DNA of 6,578 nt from an uncultured Clostridia bacterium (GCA_948439925.1 CAOJNR010000059.1:1-6578); one strand, 5' to 3'. Counted from the first letter of the stretch, positions 1-5,864 are shown. Numbers and translations are program-made. The notes: a model not told the origin generated them from the letters alone.

Positions 1-104
1 GTATTGACATGTTCCATTAACGCGTGTACATCATTTTCAGTCGGCGAGCAAAGAGTCACAATTTCGCCCGTTTTGTCTTTCTTTTTCTCAGTTTTGAACG
101 TCAT
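1..104 (-). CDS. 5' part of a T-box-controlled gene, possibly a GNAT acetyltransferase (cut by window edge)
   Basis: Only the first 34 codons are in the window; the frame is open to the edge. The start ATG (104-102) is chosen because AGGAGG lies 6 nt upstream. An ATG 4 nt earlier (108-106) opens a frame that stops after six codons. The peptide begins with a lysine-rich stretch (MTFKTEKKKDKTG) and continues EIVTLCSPTENDVHALMEHV. That second part resembles the first strand and helix of GNAT N-acetyltransferases, where a pattern like 'vtiR.at.eDaeaLlefl' is usual. This is a weak likeness drawn from a short stretch, and the usual Arg is replaced by Cys. The upstream T-box would normally predict an aminoacyl-tRNA synthetase, amino-acid biosynthesis gene or transporter, but the N-terminus matches no synthetase I recognise. 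The coding frame is well supported; the family is a guess. Confidence 0.6.
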   Translation of the reverse strand, partial: MTFKTEKKKDKTGEIVTLCSPTENDVHALMEHVN

Positions 105-110
105 TCATTT

Positions 111-116
111 CCTCCT
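111..116 (-). promoter_or_regulatory. Ribosome binding site of the T-box-controlled gene
   Basis: AGGAGG on the minus strand, 6 nt before the ATG at 104. It decides between two overlapping ATG codons and lies directly after the T-tract of the T-box terminator, so it is transcribed only when the terminator is bypassed. Confidence 0.85.
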
Positions 117-120
117 ATTT

Positions 121-165
121 TAAAAAAGCACGCGTCAAATCCTAGATATTAGGACGAAGCGTGCT
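121..165 (-). terminator. T-box intrinsic terminator
   Basis: Outer stem AGCACGC/GCGTGCT (165-159 with 133-127) and inner stem TCCTA/TAGGA (154-150 with 144-140), followed on the minus strand by six T (127-122). It forms when charged tRNA does not stabilise the antiterminator. Confidence 0.92.
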
Positions 166-182
166 GTTCGTGGTACCACCTA
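150..182 (-). promoter_or_regulatory. T-box antiterminator
   Basis: Helix TAGG/CCTA (182-179 with 153-150), a 7-nt bulge TGGTACC (178-172) that binds the tRNA acceptor end, and helix ACGAA/TTCGT (171-167 with 158-154). It shares bases 150-165 with the terminator, so the two folds exclude each other, as expected for a transcription-attenuating T-box. Confidence 0.9.
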
Positions 183-356
183 ACTTTGATTGGGACAGAT
201 TGTCACAATCCTTATTTATCTTTTCGCAAGACATACGCAAAACTTGAAGAAGTTGTAATTCGCTTTATTTTCTTAGTCATGCTTTCACCACCCGCATGCT
301 CTCTAAATGTCCAAAAATAAACCTACTGGGTCTTCCACGCCATTTTGATTAATTCA

Positions 357-385
357 ATTATATCCAACTTTTTATTTATTGTCAA
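357..385 (-). promoter_or_regulatory. Consensus sigma-A promoter of the T-box transcript
   Basis: TTGACA (385-380) and TATAAT (362-357) are both perfect consensus boxes with exactly 17 nt between them. Transcription should begin near 350, shortly before stem I of the T-box. Such a strong promoter suits a gene controlled by attenuation rather than initiation. Confidence 0.93.
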
Positions 386-403
386 GAAAAAGTGACTTGT
401 TTA

Positions 404-1375
404 TTAACCTCTCATCGCAACTGCAACTGAGAGAGCAACTGTTGCGCCAACGATTGGGTTATTGCCCATGCCGATAAAGCCCATCATTGCAACGTGCGCT
501 GGCACTGATGAAGAGCCTGCAAATTGCGCATCGCAGTGCATTCTGCCCATAGTGTCAGTGAGACCATAACTTGCAGGGCCTGCGCCAACATTGTCTGGGT
601 GAAGTGTTCTGCCTGTTCCACCGCCTGAGGCAACTGAGAAATACTTTTTGCCGTTCTCATTGCACCACTTTTTGTAAGTTCCAGCAACTGGGTGTTGGAA
701 ACGAACTGGGTTTGTTGAGTTGCCTGTGATTGAAACGTCAACTTTTTCATGAATCATGATTGCAACACCTTCTGGAACATCATACGCACCGTAAACCTTG
801 ACATTGGCTTTTTCGCCTTCTGAAAATTTCTTTTCGCCAAGAATTTTAAGTTTGCCAGTTTTGTGGTCATACTTTGTGTTGACATATGTGAATCCGTTAA
901 TACGGGCAATGATATACGCTGCGTCTTTGCCAAGACCGTTCAAAATAACATTGAGCGGAGTTTTTCTAACCTTGTTGGCAGTTCTGACAATGCCCATTGC
1001 GCCTTCGGCAGCAGCAAAACTTTCATGACCTGCAAGGAAAGCGAAACTTTTTGTGTTTTCGTCAAGAAGCATTGCGCCAAGTCTGCCGTGACCGATACCG
1101 ATTTGGCGGTCGTCTGCAACTGAGCCAGGAACGCAGAATGCTTGCAAGCCTTCGCCTATTTTTAGCGCCGACTCGGCTGGGCTTTTTGCGCCAGACTTGA
1201 TTGCAACAGCAACGCCGAGTTGATAAGCCTCGACTGCGTTGTCAAAGCAGATTGGTTGAATACCACGAACAATTTCTTCAACATTAATTTTTGCTTTGTC
1301 GCAGATTGCTTTTGCTTCTTCCATATTCTTGATGCCATATTTGGCTAAACATTGTTTAATTGATGTATTTTCCAT
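404..1375 (-). CDS. GGGtGRT-family protein, partner of a NifU-like scaffold
   Basis: A 323-residue protein carrying the signature GGGTGRT at residues 251-257, followed by a Gly/Ala-rich C-terminus with conserved-looking stretches (SYGLTDTMGRMHCDAQFAG near 269-287, then MGFIGMGNNP). I recognise it as the GGGtGRT family, named after this motif; its biochemical role is not established to my knowledge. No signal peptide or clear membrane segment is seen at the N-terminus, so it is probably cytoplasmic. Cysteines lie at residues 9, 25, 43, 81, 238 and 281; whether any bind metal is unknown. The start ATG has AAGGAGGG 8 nt upstream, inside the end of the preceding gene. The NifU-like gene ends 3 nt before this start, implying one transcript and probable translational coupling. 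The pairing suggests a role linked to Fe-S chemistry, by inference only. No hairpin terminator follows the TAA. Confidence 0.92.
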   Translation of the reverse strand: MENTSIKQCLAKYGIKNMEEAKAICDKAKINVEEIVRGIQPICFDNAVEAYQLGVAVAIKSGAKSPAESALKIGEGLQAFCVPGSVADDRQIGIGHGRLGAMLLDENTKSFAFLAGHESFAAAEGAMGIVRTANKVRKTPLNVILNGLGKDAAYIIARINGFTYVNTKYDHKTGKLKILGEKKFSEGEKANVKVYGAYDVPEGVAIMIHEKVDVSITGNSTNPVRFQHPVAGTYKKWCNENGKKYFSVASGGGTGRTLHPDNVGAGPASYGLTDTMGRMHCDAQFAGSSSVPAHVAMMGFIGMGNNPIVGATVALSVAVAMRG

Positions 1376-1378
1376 GTT

Positions 1379-2047
1379 TTACGCCCTCCTTGGATCAATA
1401 ACTGTGACAGCCTCATTAAATCTGCCATAAGTTTTGGTTGCTTTTTTGATTGCGTCTTTTGGTTTGATGCTGTCATCTTTCAAAAGGTTCATAAGCGCGC
1501 CAACTGAGATATATTCATAGCCGATAATCTCACCATTAGCGTCAAGTCCTTCTTTGGTGATATATCCTTCTGCAAGGTTGAGATAGCGTGTGCCAGAATC
1601 TTCTCTTGAATAAACAGTTCCCACATTGCTTGTAAGATTTTTGCCAAGGTCTTCAAGGGCAGCGCCAACTTCCAAGCCGTTTTCTGAGAAAGCAGATTGG
1701 CTTCTTCCGTAAACAAGTTGCAAGAAGATTTGTTTCATTGCGTCATTAATTGCGTCGCACACAAGGTCTGTGTTGAGTGCCTCCAAGATTGTTTTGCCTG
1801 TCAAGATTTCGCTTGCCATGGCAGCCGAGTGAGTCATACCACTGCAACCGATTGTTTCAACGAGCGCTTCTTTGATAATTCCGTTTTTGACATTAAGAGT
1901 CAATTTGCATGTGCCTTGTTGTGGTGCACATTTGCCACATCCGTGAGAAAATCCGCTGATTTGCTTGATTTCCTTAACTTGAACCCATTTTGCTTCCTCT
2001 GGAATAGGAGATGGGCCAAAACCTGTCATATTTATAGGACAACTCAT
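1379..2047 (-). CDS. NifU/IscU-like iron-sulfur cluster assembly scaffold protein
   Basis: A 222-residue protein in the NifU N-terminal (U-type scaffold) superfamily, which builds Fe-S clusters for transfer to apoproteins in the cytoplasm. The core reads GTCKLTLNVKNGIIKEALVE (45-64), then TIGCSGMTHSAA (65-76) and GKTILEAL, matching the strand-turn-GC-helix order of IscU/NifU. The likely cluster cysteines are C47, C68 and C97. Additional cysteines C3, C37 and C40 (HGCGKC) precede the core and are unlike standard IscU, so an extra metal site is possible. The C-terminal part, from about residue 140, is unlike standard IscU and I cannot assign it. The start is MSCPINM at 2047, not the upstream in-frame ATG at 2080, because GGAGG lies 9 nt before 2047 and the upstream stretch overlaps that site and the probable promoter. 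It is the first gene of an operon with the GGGtGRT gene. It is not the canonical SUF/ISC scaffold and no cysteine desulfurase is nearby. Confidence 0.88.
   Translation of the reverse strand: MSCPINMTGFGPSPIPEEAKWVQVKEIKQISGFSHGCGKCAPQQGTCKLTLNVKNGIIKEALVETIGCSGMTHSAAMASEILTGKTILEALNTDLVCDAINDAMKQIFLQLVYGRSQSAFSENGLEVGAALEDLGKNLTSNVGTVYSREDSGTRYLNLAEGYITKEGLDANGEIIGYEYISVGALMNLLKDDSIKPKDAIKKATKTYGRFNEAVTVIDPRRA
1384..1391 (-). promoter_or_regulatory. Ribosome binding site of the GGGtGRT gene, inside the upstream gene
   Basis: AAGGAGGG on the minus strand, 8 nt before the ATG at 1375, overlaps the last codons of the NifU-like gene (stop TAA at 1381-1379). This fixes the start and suggests coupled translation of the two proteins. 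Confidence 0.85.
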
Positions 2048-2056
2048 ATAATTTTT

Positions 2057-2061
2057 CCTCC
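2057..2061 (-). promoter_or_regulatory. Ribosome binding site fixing the start of the NifU-like gene
   Basis: GGAGG on the minus strand, 9 nt before the ATG at 2047. It shows that the ATG at 2080, 11 codons upstream in the same frame, is not the start. Confidence 0.8.
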
Positions 2062-2068
2062 GATATAT

Positions 2069-2096
2069 ATTGTATAACAAACTGATAATTTTTCAA
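2069..2096 (-). promoter_or_regulatory. Probable promoter of the NifU-like/GGGtGRT operon
   Basis: TTGAAA (2096-2091) and TACAAT (2074-2069) with 16 nt between. The predicted start of transcription falls only a few bases before the GGAGG site, giving a very short leader. Both boxes are one base off consensus in AT-rich DNA, so a chance match is possible. Confidence 0.5.
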
Positions 2097-2141
2097 AATG
2101 ATTTATTAATAATGTGAAAATATAAAGATTATTTTTTTATT

Positions 2142-2181
2142 AAAAAAGACAGAATTTCTCTGTCTTTTGTGCCAATGGCAC
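2142..2181 (-). terminator. Two-hairpin intrinsic terminator of the exported-protein gene
   Basis: Reading the minus strand, a small hairpin GTGCC-ATT-GGCAC (2181-2169) is followed by a 10-bp stem AAAAGACAGA/TCTGTCTTTT (2168-2159 with 2153-2144) and a T-tract to 2142. It lies about 60 nt after the stop codon at 2244. The larger stem is symmetrical and also has four T on the plus strand, but the stronger T-tract and the gene layout support the minus direction. The rest of 2097-2243 shows no gene or other clear signal. Confidence 0.85.
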
Positions 2182-2243
2182 TTAGTTTCAATAAACATTA
2201 TTTAAATCAATATTTATCCGTTCGGTGACGTTGTCAAATTTTA

Positions 2244-5200
2244 TCAGCCAACACTTACAAATTCATTAAGAGCAAGCATAACAATATCTGCTTGTTTTGG
2301 AATTTGATTGGCAAAAGTAAACAAGCTAAGTTGCATAGGCAAATCGTTATTCATTCCAGCCACAAACCTGTAACCTTCCACAAAATCATTATCCAATCCT
2401 GATTTTTGGTTGGTTAAAATTGTTGAATCACCAACTTTCATGCTGGCATAGCAACCAATCATCTCAGGTGCAACTCCGCAGTTATAGATTAAACTTACCC
2501 CTTCTGCCACGCTACCTCTGCTTGTTATCTCGCCAACAGAAGAACAATATTGCAAAACAACACCAGAATAATAATTTCTTGCAACAATTCCAGCACTAAA
2601 TCTTGCTGGCGCGCTTGTTGAAATAATGTCACCATAGTTTGCACATGAAATCACTTTAACATCACTTGCCTCAATAGAGCCTGCAATACCAGCAGTTCCG
2701 TCTACCGACTTTTGATTGACAATCTCGCCATTATTGATGCAACTTTCGATAATAGATGTGTTACCATAAACCCTGCCTGCAATACCGCCATAGTAAAAGT
2801 CACTTCCTATTTCATAATTTACAATCATGCCATAATTTACACAATTTTTAATATGTCCATGTGTTAAACTTCCAATGATACCACCATGATACCTGCCATA
2901 AACATCTGCATAATTAACACAATTTATTATATTTGATCTTGTCAAGGTGTTAGCAATGCCACCAGCATTTCGACTTGAAATAATAACTCCGCTTACTTGG
3001 CAATTTTCAATAACAGAATGTTGCATATCACTAACAATACCACCAGCATTATCTATTGATTTTATACCAACATTTTCAAGCTTTAAATTTTTTATTAATG
3101 TGTTTTCAACTTTGCCAAACAGTCCAGCACGCTGAACATAGGATTTATCTTTTAAGTTATTAAAAACATCTTGTCTGATCGCGCCTGCAAGGTCATAACC
3201 ATAAGTCTTCAAACCATAAATTGTGTATCCCTGCCCATCAAATTCAGCTCCTTGAAATGCCACGCTGTTTTCAATACCTATTGGAAGCCAAGCTTTGCCA
3301 CTGAGATCGATGTTATTTGTGAGTCTGAACTTGCAATCTATCTGCGCTCTATCTTCAAGCGAAACTTGATGTGCAATTCTTGCCAAATCTTCGGCGCTTG
3401 AAATAAGATAATAACCTTCGCTATCTTGCAAAAGTGTTGTTTGTGTTTGATGAACTGCCCATGTTTCAACCCAGTTGGCAGTCAACACTGCATCTGTATC
3501 TCCTGAAAGGTAATAATATGCAAAATTAGCATTTCCGCTATCCAAGAAATAACTTTCAGTTGATGCATCATATGCACAATCGTTTATTATAATTACATCT
3601 CTGATTTTTCCATTGAAATAGCTTCCCGCAGGTGTCGAACCACTGCTCGCCTCTGCGCCAATGAACATTGAGTTTGAAGAATTGTAACCTAAACTATGCG
3701 TAAACATTGCACTTTCTTGAATTTTTTCGTTATCAATAAACAATGTGCCTTTCTTGCCGTCAAAGGTCAACACAAAATTATGCCAACCTGATGCTAGACT
3801 CGACCACTTTTTTGAAGACTCAATAGATGTGTAACCAACTCCACTTTCAAAGATAGCGCATTTTATGTTTCCTGAAATTGATTCAATATTCCAGCCACCC
3901 CACTCTGTTGAAGAAATTATTCTCATGCTGGTGTCAGTAACGCCATAATCTGCCCAATTATCCATATACGCCCAAGCACTGAAAAGAAACTTATCAGTAT
4001 ACATGTGCGTTCTTCCTATATTGATATAGTCACTTGTTCCATTGAATGATTTTTCCTCAGTCAAATATTGTGGATCAAGAATTTTTCCACCACCACTTGT
4101 AATCGACCAACCAGTGAAGATATAGCCTGGCCTATTTGGCACTTCAAGAGAAACCAAAGTTTTTTCTCCCACACCTGCTATTTGAGTTGAAACTCCATTA
4201 TTGATAGTCAAAGAGAATTTGTCAATAGCAAGAAATTGCAAATTGATGTCAACTCGCTTAGCAAGCACTTTAATTTTGATATTTAAGCTTGTGCTTCCAC
4301 TGATTTCAGCTGAATTATCAGTCAAAATATAGCCAGAATATCGAACATCGTCATTGTATTTTATGTCATAAATCTCAACTGTTGAATTATAAGTTATTTC
4401 TTCAAAAAAGTCACTTACGTTTACATTTTTGACAACGCCATCAACTTTAACAGAAAAAGTGAAACCTGTTTGTGAATTGTTTAATTGATTAACACTATCT
4501 AAATAATGGTTTACATCAACATAATATTTGTTTATTTCCCAAACTGCATATAAATTGACAGTTCCGTTATTTGTTGTTGTAAGGTTATTCACGCTTTGAC
4601 CGTTTGAATATGTCACTCCGCCATTTACACTTGTTGCCCAGCCTTTAAATGAATAGCCTGTGCGTGTGAAGGTATTATTTTTTAAGTTTTGTGATATGCC
4701 ATACTTAAAGTCTTGTGCCGACATTGATCCACTTCCGCCATTTGCGTTGAAGTTGACCTTGTAATTGTATGGCGTGTATTGTGCATAAAGCGTGGTTCCT
4801 GGCGTCACTATGGAATTGAACTTCCATTGGTCTTCATATCTCTCAATAACTCTTGTTCCTCCGCTTGATTTTGTGTAGAATCCATTTAATGTATATCCTG
4901 TTCTTTCAAAACTTGAAAATGCTGAATCTGATGAGTATGTTGCCCATGGATTTTGTTTTATCGTTTTTTCTGTGGAAAAACTTAAACTTGAAGACAATGT
5001 GTATGTATATTCTGCTAATGGAGAAATGACTATTTTTGTGCTTTTTTCTGTGTTTGAACCAACATAAAAACTGGTATTATTTTTTGAATATGTGTCTGCT
5101 TCAAGTTCTTCGTTTATTATTGTGCTTTTTAAAGTTTCACCTTGTAAATATGTCACCGTCAATCCTGTTATTTTGCAAGATGAAAGCGAATTCAAACTGA

Positions 5201-5615
5201 CACTGAATCGCCTTTCTTTTTGTGATAAAATTCCTATGGAAATGCTGTAACTTCCAGACGCTGTTATTAATGTGTTTACCGAAACTACATTCGTTCCTCT
5301 ACTCACTTGAAGTCGTGCCATAAGGTGTTGACTGCTACCGTAATGGTTATGATAATATATTGTTGAATCTGTCACTCCAACTGCAACGCTTGTTGTGGAA
5401 GATACAGAGCCGTCTGAATTGACTGCGTTATAAAAACAAAGTAAAGGATTTAATGCTATTGTTGCTGTGGTTGTTGACGCCGCAACCGCAACATCTTCAT
5501 CGGTTTTAGGCGGGCCTAATTTTTCTTGTCCTGAGAAAATGAAAAATAAACCTGCTGAGAGGCATACTGCAAAAACAAATGAAAATGATAATAAAAGTTT
5601 ATGTATATTTTTCAT
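2244..5615 (-). CDS. Large exported multidomain protein: Flg_new repeats, LamG-like domain, GLUG-type repeats
   Basis: A 1123-residue protein. The start at 5615 (MKNIHKLLL) is chosen because AGGAGGA lies 6 nt upstream; an in-frame ATG at 5639 would place that site inside the coding region. Residues 1-28 are a signal peptide (basic start, then a long hydrophobic run). Residues about 232-282 and 285-360 are Listeria-Bacteroides (Flg_new/InlB B) repeats, with 'GYTLNGFY...LYAQY' and 'VNFNANGGSGSM...GYSFKGWA...LYAVW'. A third begins near 455 (GYIFTGWSITSGGG) and resumes near 700 (GDTDAVLTANWVE). Between them, about 521-685, is a LamG/ConA-like domain ('FNGTSDYINIG', 'GWHNFVLTFDG', 'MFIGAEASSG'). 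Residues about 727-1032 are GLUG-like beta-helix repeats with one Cys per repeat. No LPXTG motif, C-terminal membrane anchor or good lipobox is seen, so it is probably secreted or held non-covalently at the surface. Adhesion or glycan binding is an inference. Its promoter contains a G10 run. Confidence 0.9.
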   Translation of the reverse strand: MKNIHKLLLSFSFVFAVCLSAGLFFIFSGQEKLGPPKTDEDVAVAASTTTATIALNPLLCFYNAVNSDGSVSSTTSVAVGVTDSTIYYHNHYGSSQHLMARLQVSRGTNVVSVNTLITASGSYSISIGILSQKERRFSVSLNSLSSCKITGLTVTYLQGETLKSTIINEELEADTYSKNNTSFYVGSNTEKSTKIVISPLAEYTYTLSSSLSFSTEKTIKQNPWATYSSDSAFSSFERTGYTLNGFYTKSSGGTRVIERYEDQWKFNSIVTPGTTLYAQYTPYNYKVNFNANGGSGSMSAQDFKYGISQNLKNNTFTRTGYSFKGWATSVNGGVTYSNGQSVNNLTTTNNGTVNLYAVWEINKYYVDVNHYLDSVNQLNNSQTGFTFSVKVDGVVKNVNVSDFFEEITYNSTVEIYDIKYNDDVRYSGYILTDNSAEISGSTSLNIKIKVLAKRVDINLQFLAIDKFSLTINNGVSTQIAGVGEKTLVSLEVPNRPGYIFTGWSITSGGGKILDPQYLTEEKSFNGTSDYINIGRTHMYTDKFLFSAWAYMDNWADYGVTDTSMRIISSTEWGGWNIESISGNIKCAIFESGVGYTSIESSKKWSSLASGWHNFVLTFDGKKGTLFIDNEKIQESAMFTHSLGYNSSNSMFIGAEASSGSTPAGSYFNGKIRDVIIINDCAYDASTESYFLDSGNANFAYYYLSGDTDAVLTANWVETWAVHQTQTTLLQDSEGYYLISSAEDLARIAHQVSLEDRAQIDCKFRLTNNIDLSGKAWLPIGIENSVAFQGAEFDGQGYTIYGLKTYGYDLAGAIRQDVFNNLKDKSYVQRAGLFGKVENTLIKNLKLENVGIKSIDNAGGIVSDMQHSVIENCQVSGVIISSRNAGGIANTLTRSNIINCVNYADVYGRYHGGIIGSLTHGHIKNCVNYGMIVNYEIGSDFYYGGIAGRVYGNTSIIESCINNGEIVNQKSVDGTAGIAGSIEASDVKVISCANYGDIISTSAPARFSAGIVARNYYSGVVLQYCSSVGEITSRGSVAEGVSLIYNCGVAPEMIGCYASMKVGDSTILTNQKSGLDNDFVEGYRFVAGMNNDLPMQLSLFTFANQIPKQADIVMLALNEFVSVG

Positions 5616-5620
5616 TATTC

Positions 5621-5627
5621 TCCTCCT
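5621..5627 (-). promoter_or_regulatory. Ribosome binding site fixing the start of the exported protein
   Basis: AGGAGGA on the minus strand, with AGGAGG 6 nt before the ATG at 5615. Read as codons of the longer frame it would encode Arg repeats, which is typical of a Shine-Dalgarno sequence wrongly included in a reading frame. Confidence 0.88.
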
Positions 5628-5643
5628 ACTTTTCGACAAAATT

Positions 5644-5675
5644 ATTATACTTCAAAATCCCCCCCCCCGCGTCAA
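5644..5675 (-). promoter_or_regulatory. Promoter of the exported-protein gene with a poly-G spacer (possible phase-variation switch)
   Basis: The -35 box TTGACG (5675-5670) and the perfect -10 box TATAAT (5649-5644) are separated by 20 nt, made of C, ten G, then ATTTTGAAG. No extended -10 (TGn) is present to compensate for the long spacer. Transcription would start near 5637, about 10 nt before the ribosome site. At the length seen here the promoter should be weak; loss of two or three G would restore 18 or 17 nt. Confidence 0.78.
5659..5668. repeat. C10/G10 homopolymer tract
   Basis: Ten consecutive C on the plus strand, the only such G/C homopolymer in an AT-rich window. It lies wholly within the promoter spacer of the exported-protein gene and could change length by strand slippage. 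Confidence 0.97.
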
Positions 5676-5686
5676 CTAAAATTGAC
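5671..5686. repeat. Inverted repeat GTCAA-N6-TTGAC over the -35 box
   Basis: GTCAA (5671-5675) and TTGAC (5682-5686) form a perfect 5-bp inverted repeat with a 6-nt centre. The left arm contains most of the -35 box of the exported-protein promoter, so it could be an operator. The arm is short enough to arise by chance. Confidence 0.4.
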
Positions 5687-5756
5687 AGAAAACTCACGCC
5701 TTTTTTGCGTTTCCGCTTTGAAAGAAGGGCTATGCGAGTGATTTGGATTTAATCAA
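5687..5756. other. GC-richer block in the divergent intergenic region, no gene seen
   Basis: This stretch is clearly less AT-rich than the DNA on either side and holds a small hairpin GCG-TTTC-CGC (5707-5716) next to a T6 run. The arms ACTC and GAGT (near 5691 and 5736) may pair imperfectly. I find no convincing reading frame or known RNA. It may be upstream regulatory DNA for the exported-protein promoter or one copy of a dispersed intergenic repeat. Confidence 0.3.
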
Positions 5757-5763
5757 TTATATT

Positions 5764-5820
5764 ATACTCAAAAAACGAGTATTTACAAAATGAATTTCGT
5801 TATTATAAAACGAATTTACA
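5764..5820. repeat. Tandem repeat pair upstream of ung, each copy with an inverted repeat
   Basis: AAAACGAGTATTTACA (5772-5787) and AAAACGAATTTACA (5807-5820) are direct repeats differing by a 2-nt indel. Each overlaps an inverted repeat of the same geometry, two 6-bp arms around 7 nt: ATACTC/GAGTAT (5764-5782) and TTCGTT/AACGAA (5796-5814). Their centres are 32 bp apart, about three helical turns. They may be operator sites or a local duplication. A candidate -35/-10 pair (TTTACA 5782-5787, TATAAA 5804-5809, 16-nt spacer) lies in the same stretch. Confidence 0.45.
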
Positions 5821-5830
5821 TTCTTTTATT

Positions 5831-5858
5831 TTGCAAAATAAGAAAATTATGATAAAAT
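5831..5858 (+). promoter_or_regulatory. Probable ung promoter giving a leaderless transcript
   Basis: TTGCAA (5831-5836), a 16-nt spacer, then TAAAAT (5853-5858) preceded by TGA, an extended -10. The expected start of transcription, 7 nt downstream, is the A of the ung ATG at 5865. No Shine-Dalgarno sequence precedes that ATG, which fits a leaderless message. Confidence 0.55.
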
Positions 5859-5864
5859 AAATTT

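Larger units (their letters stand above)
121..350 (-). ncRNA. T-box riboswitch leader (tRNA-sensing transcription attenuator)
   Basis: A complete T-box leader is visible. Stem I has the AGTA motif (327-324), an upper helix TTTATTTT/AAAATAAA (321-314 with 271-264), the AGAGAG bulge motif (304-299), and a terminal stem CATGC/GCATG (298-294 with 282-278) closing the loop GGGTGGTGAAA. The 3' side of the specifier loop reads GAATTACAA (261-253), so the specifier codon could be TTA (Leu), TAC (Tyr) or ACA (Thr). The register is not decided by eye. A small hairpin GATTG-TGA-CAATC follows (about 210-198), then the antiterminator and terminator. The antiterminator bulge TGGTACC has U at the variable position, which pairs with a tRNA discriminator A. 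That fits Leu or Tyr tRNA and argues against Asn (G73). Uncharged tRNA would stabilise the antiterminator and allow transcription into the gene at 104. Confidence 0.93.

Noticed and set aside
863..1123. Plus-strand open frames opposite the GGGtGRT gene
   Set aside because: They are shadows of a recognised gene, with no ribosome site and no family resemblance.
2047..2080. Longer N-terminus for the NifU-like protein from the ATG at 2080
   Set aside because: The added 11 residues overlap the GGAGG site and the predicted -10 box, and there is no ribosome site before 2080.
2105..2138. AATAAT/ATTATT arms followed by seven T on the plus strand, resembling a terminator
   Set aside because: The stem is only A-T pairs around a 14-nt loop in very AT-rich DNA, and no plus-strand gene lies to its left.
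2244..2400. Sortase anchor (LPXTG plus membrane segment) at the exported protein C-terminus
   Set aside because: The C-terminus ends in LNEFVSVG with no LPXTG-like motif, no hydrophobic helix and no basic tail.
5520..5615. Lipoprotein signal (lipobox) in the exported protein, around the Cys in FAVCLSAG
   Set aside because: The residues before Cys are F-A-V rather than L-[A/S]-[G/A], and the hydrophobic stretch continues well past the Cys.
5467..5679. Plus-strand open frame of 70 codons across the signal-peptide region and G-run
   Set aside because: It is antisense to the strongly supported exported-protein gene, has no ribosome site and no recognisable protein features.
5764..5820. SOS (LexA/DinR) box upstream of the repair gene ung
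   Set aside because: Neither inverted repeat fits GAAC-N4-GTTC or a close variant.
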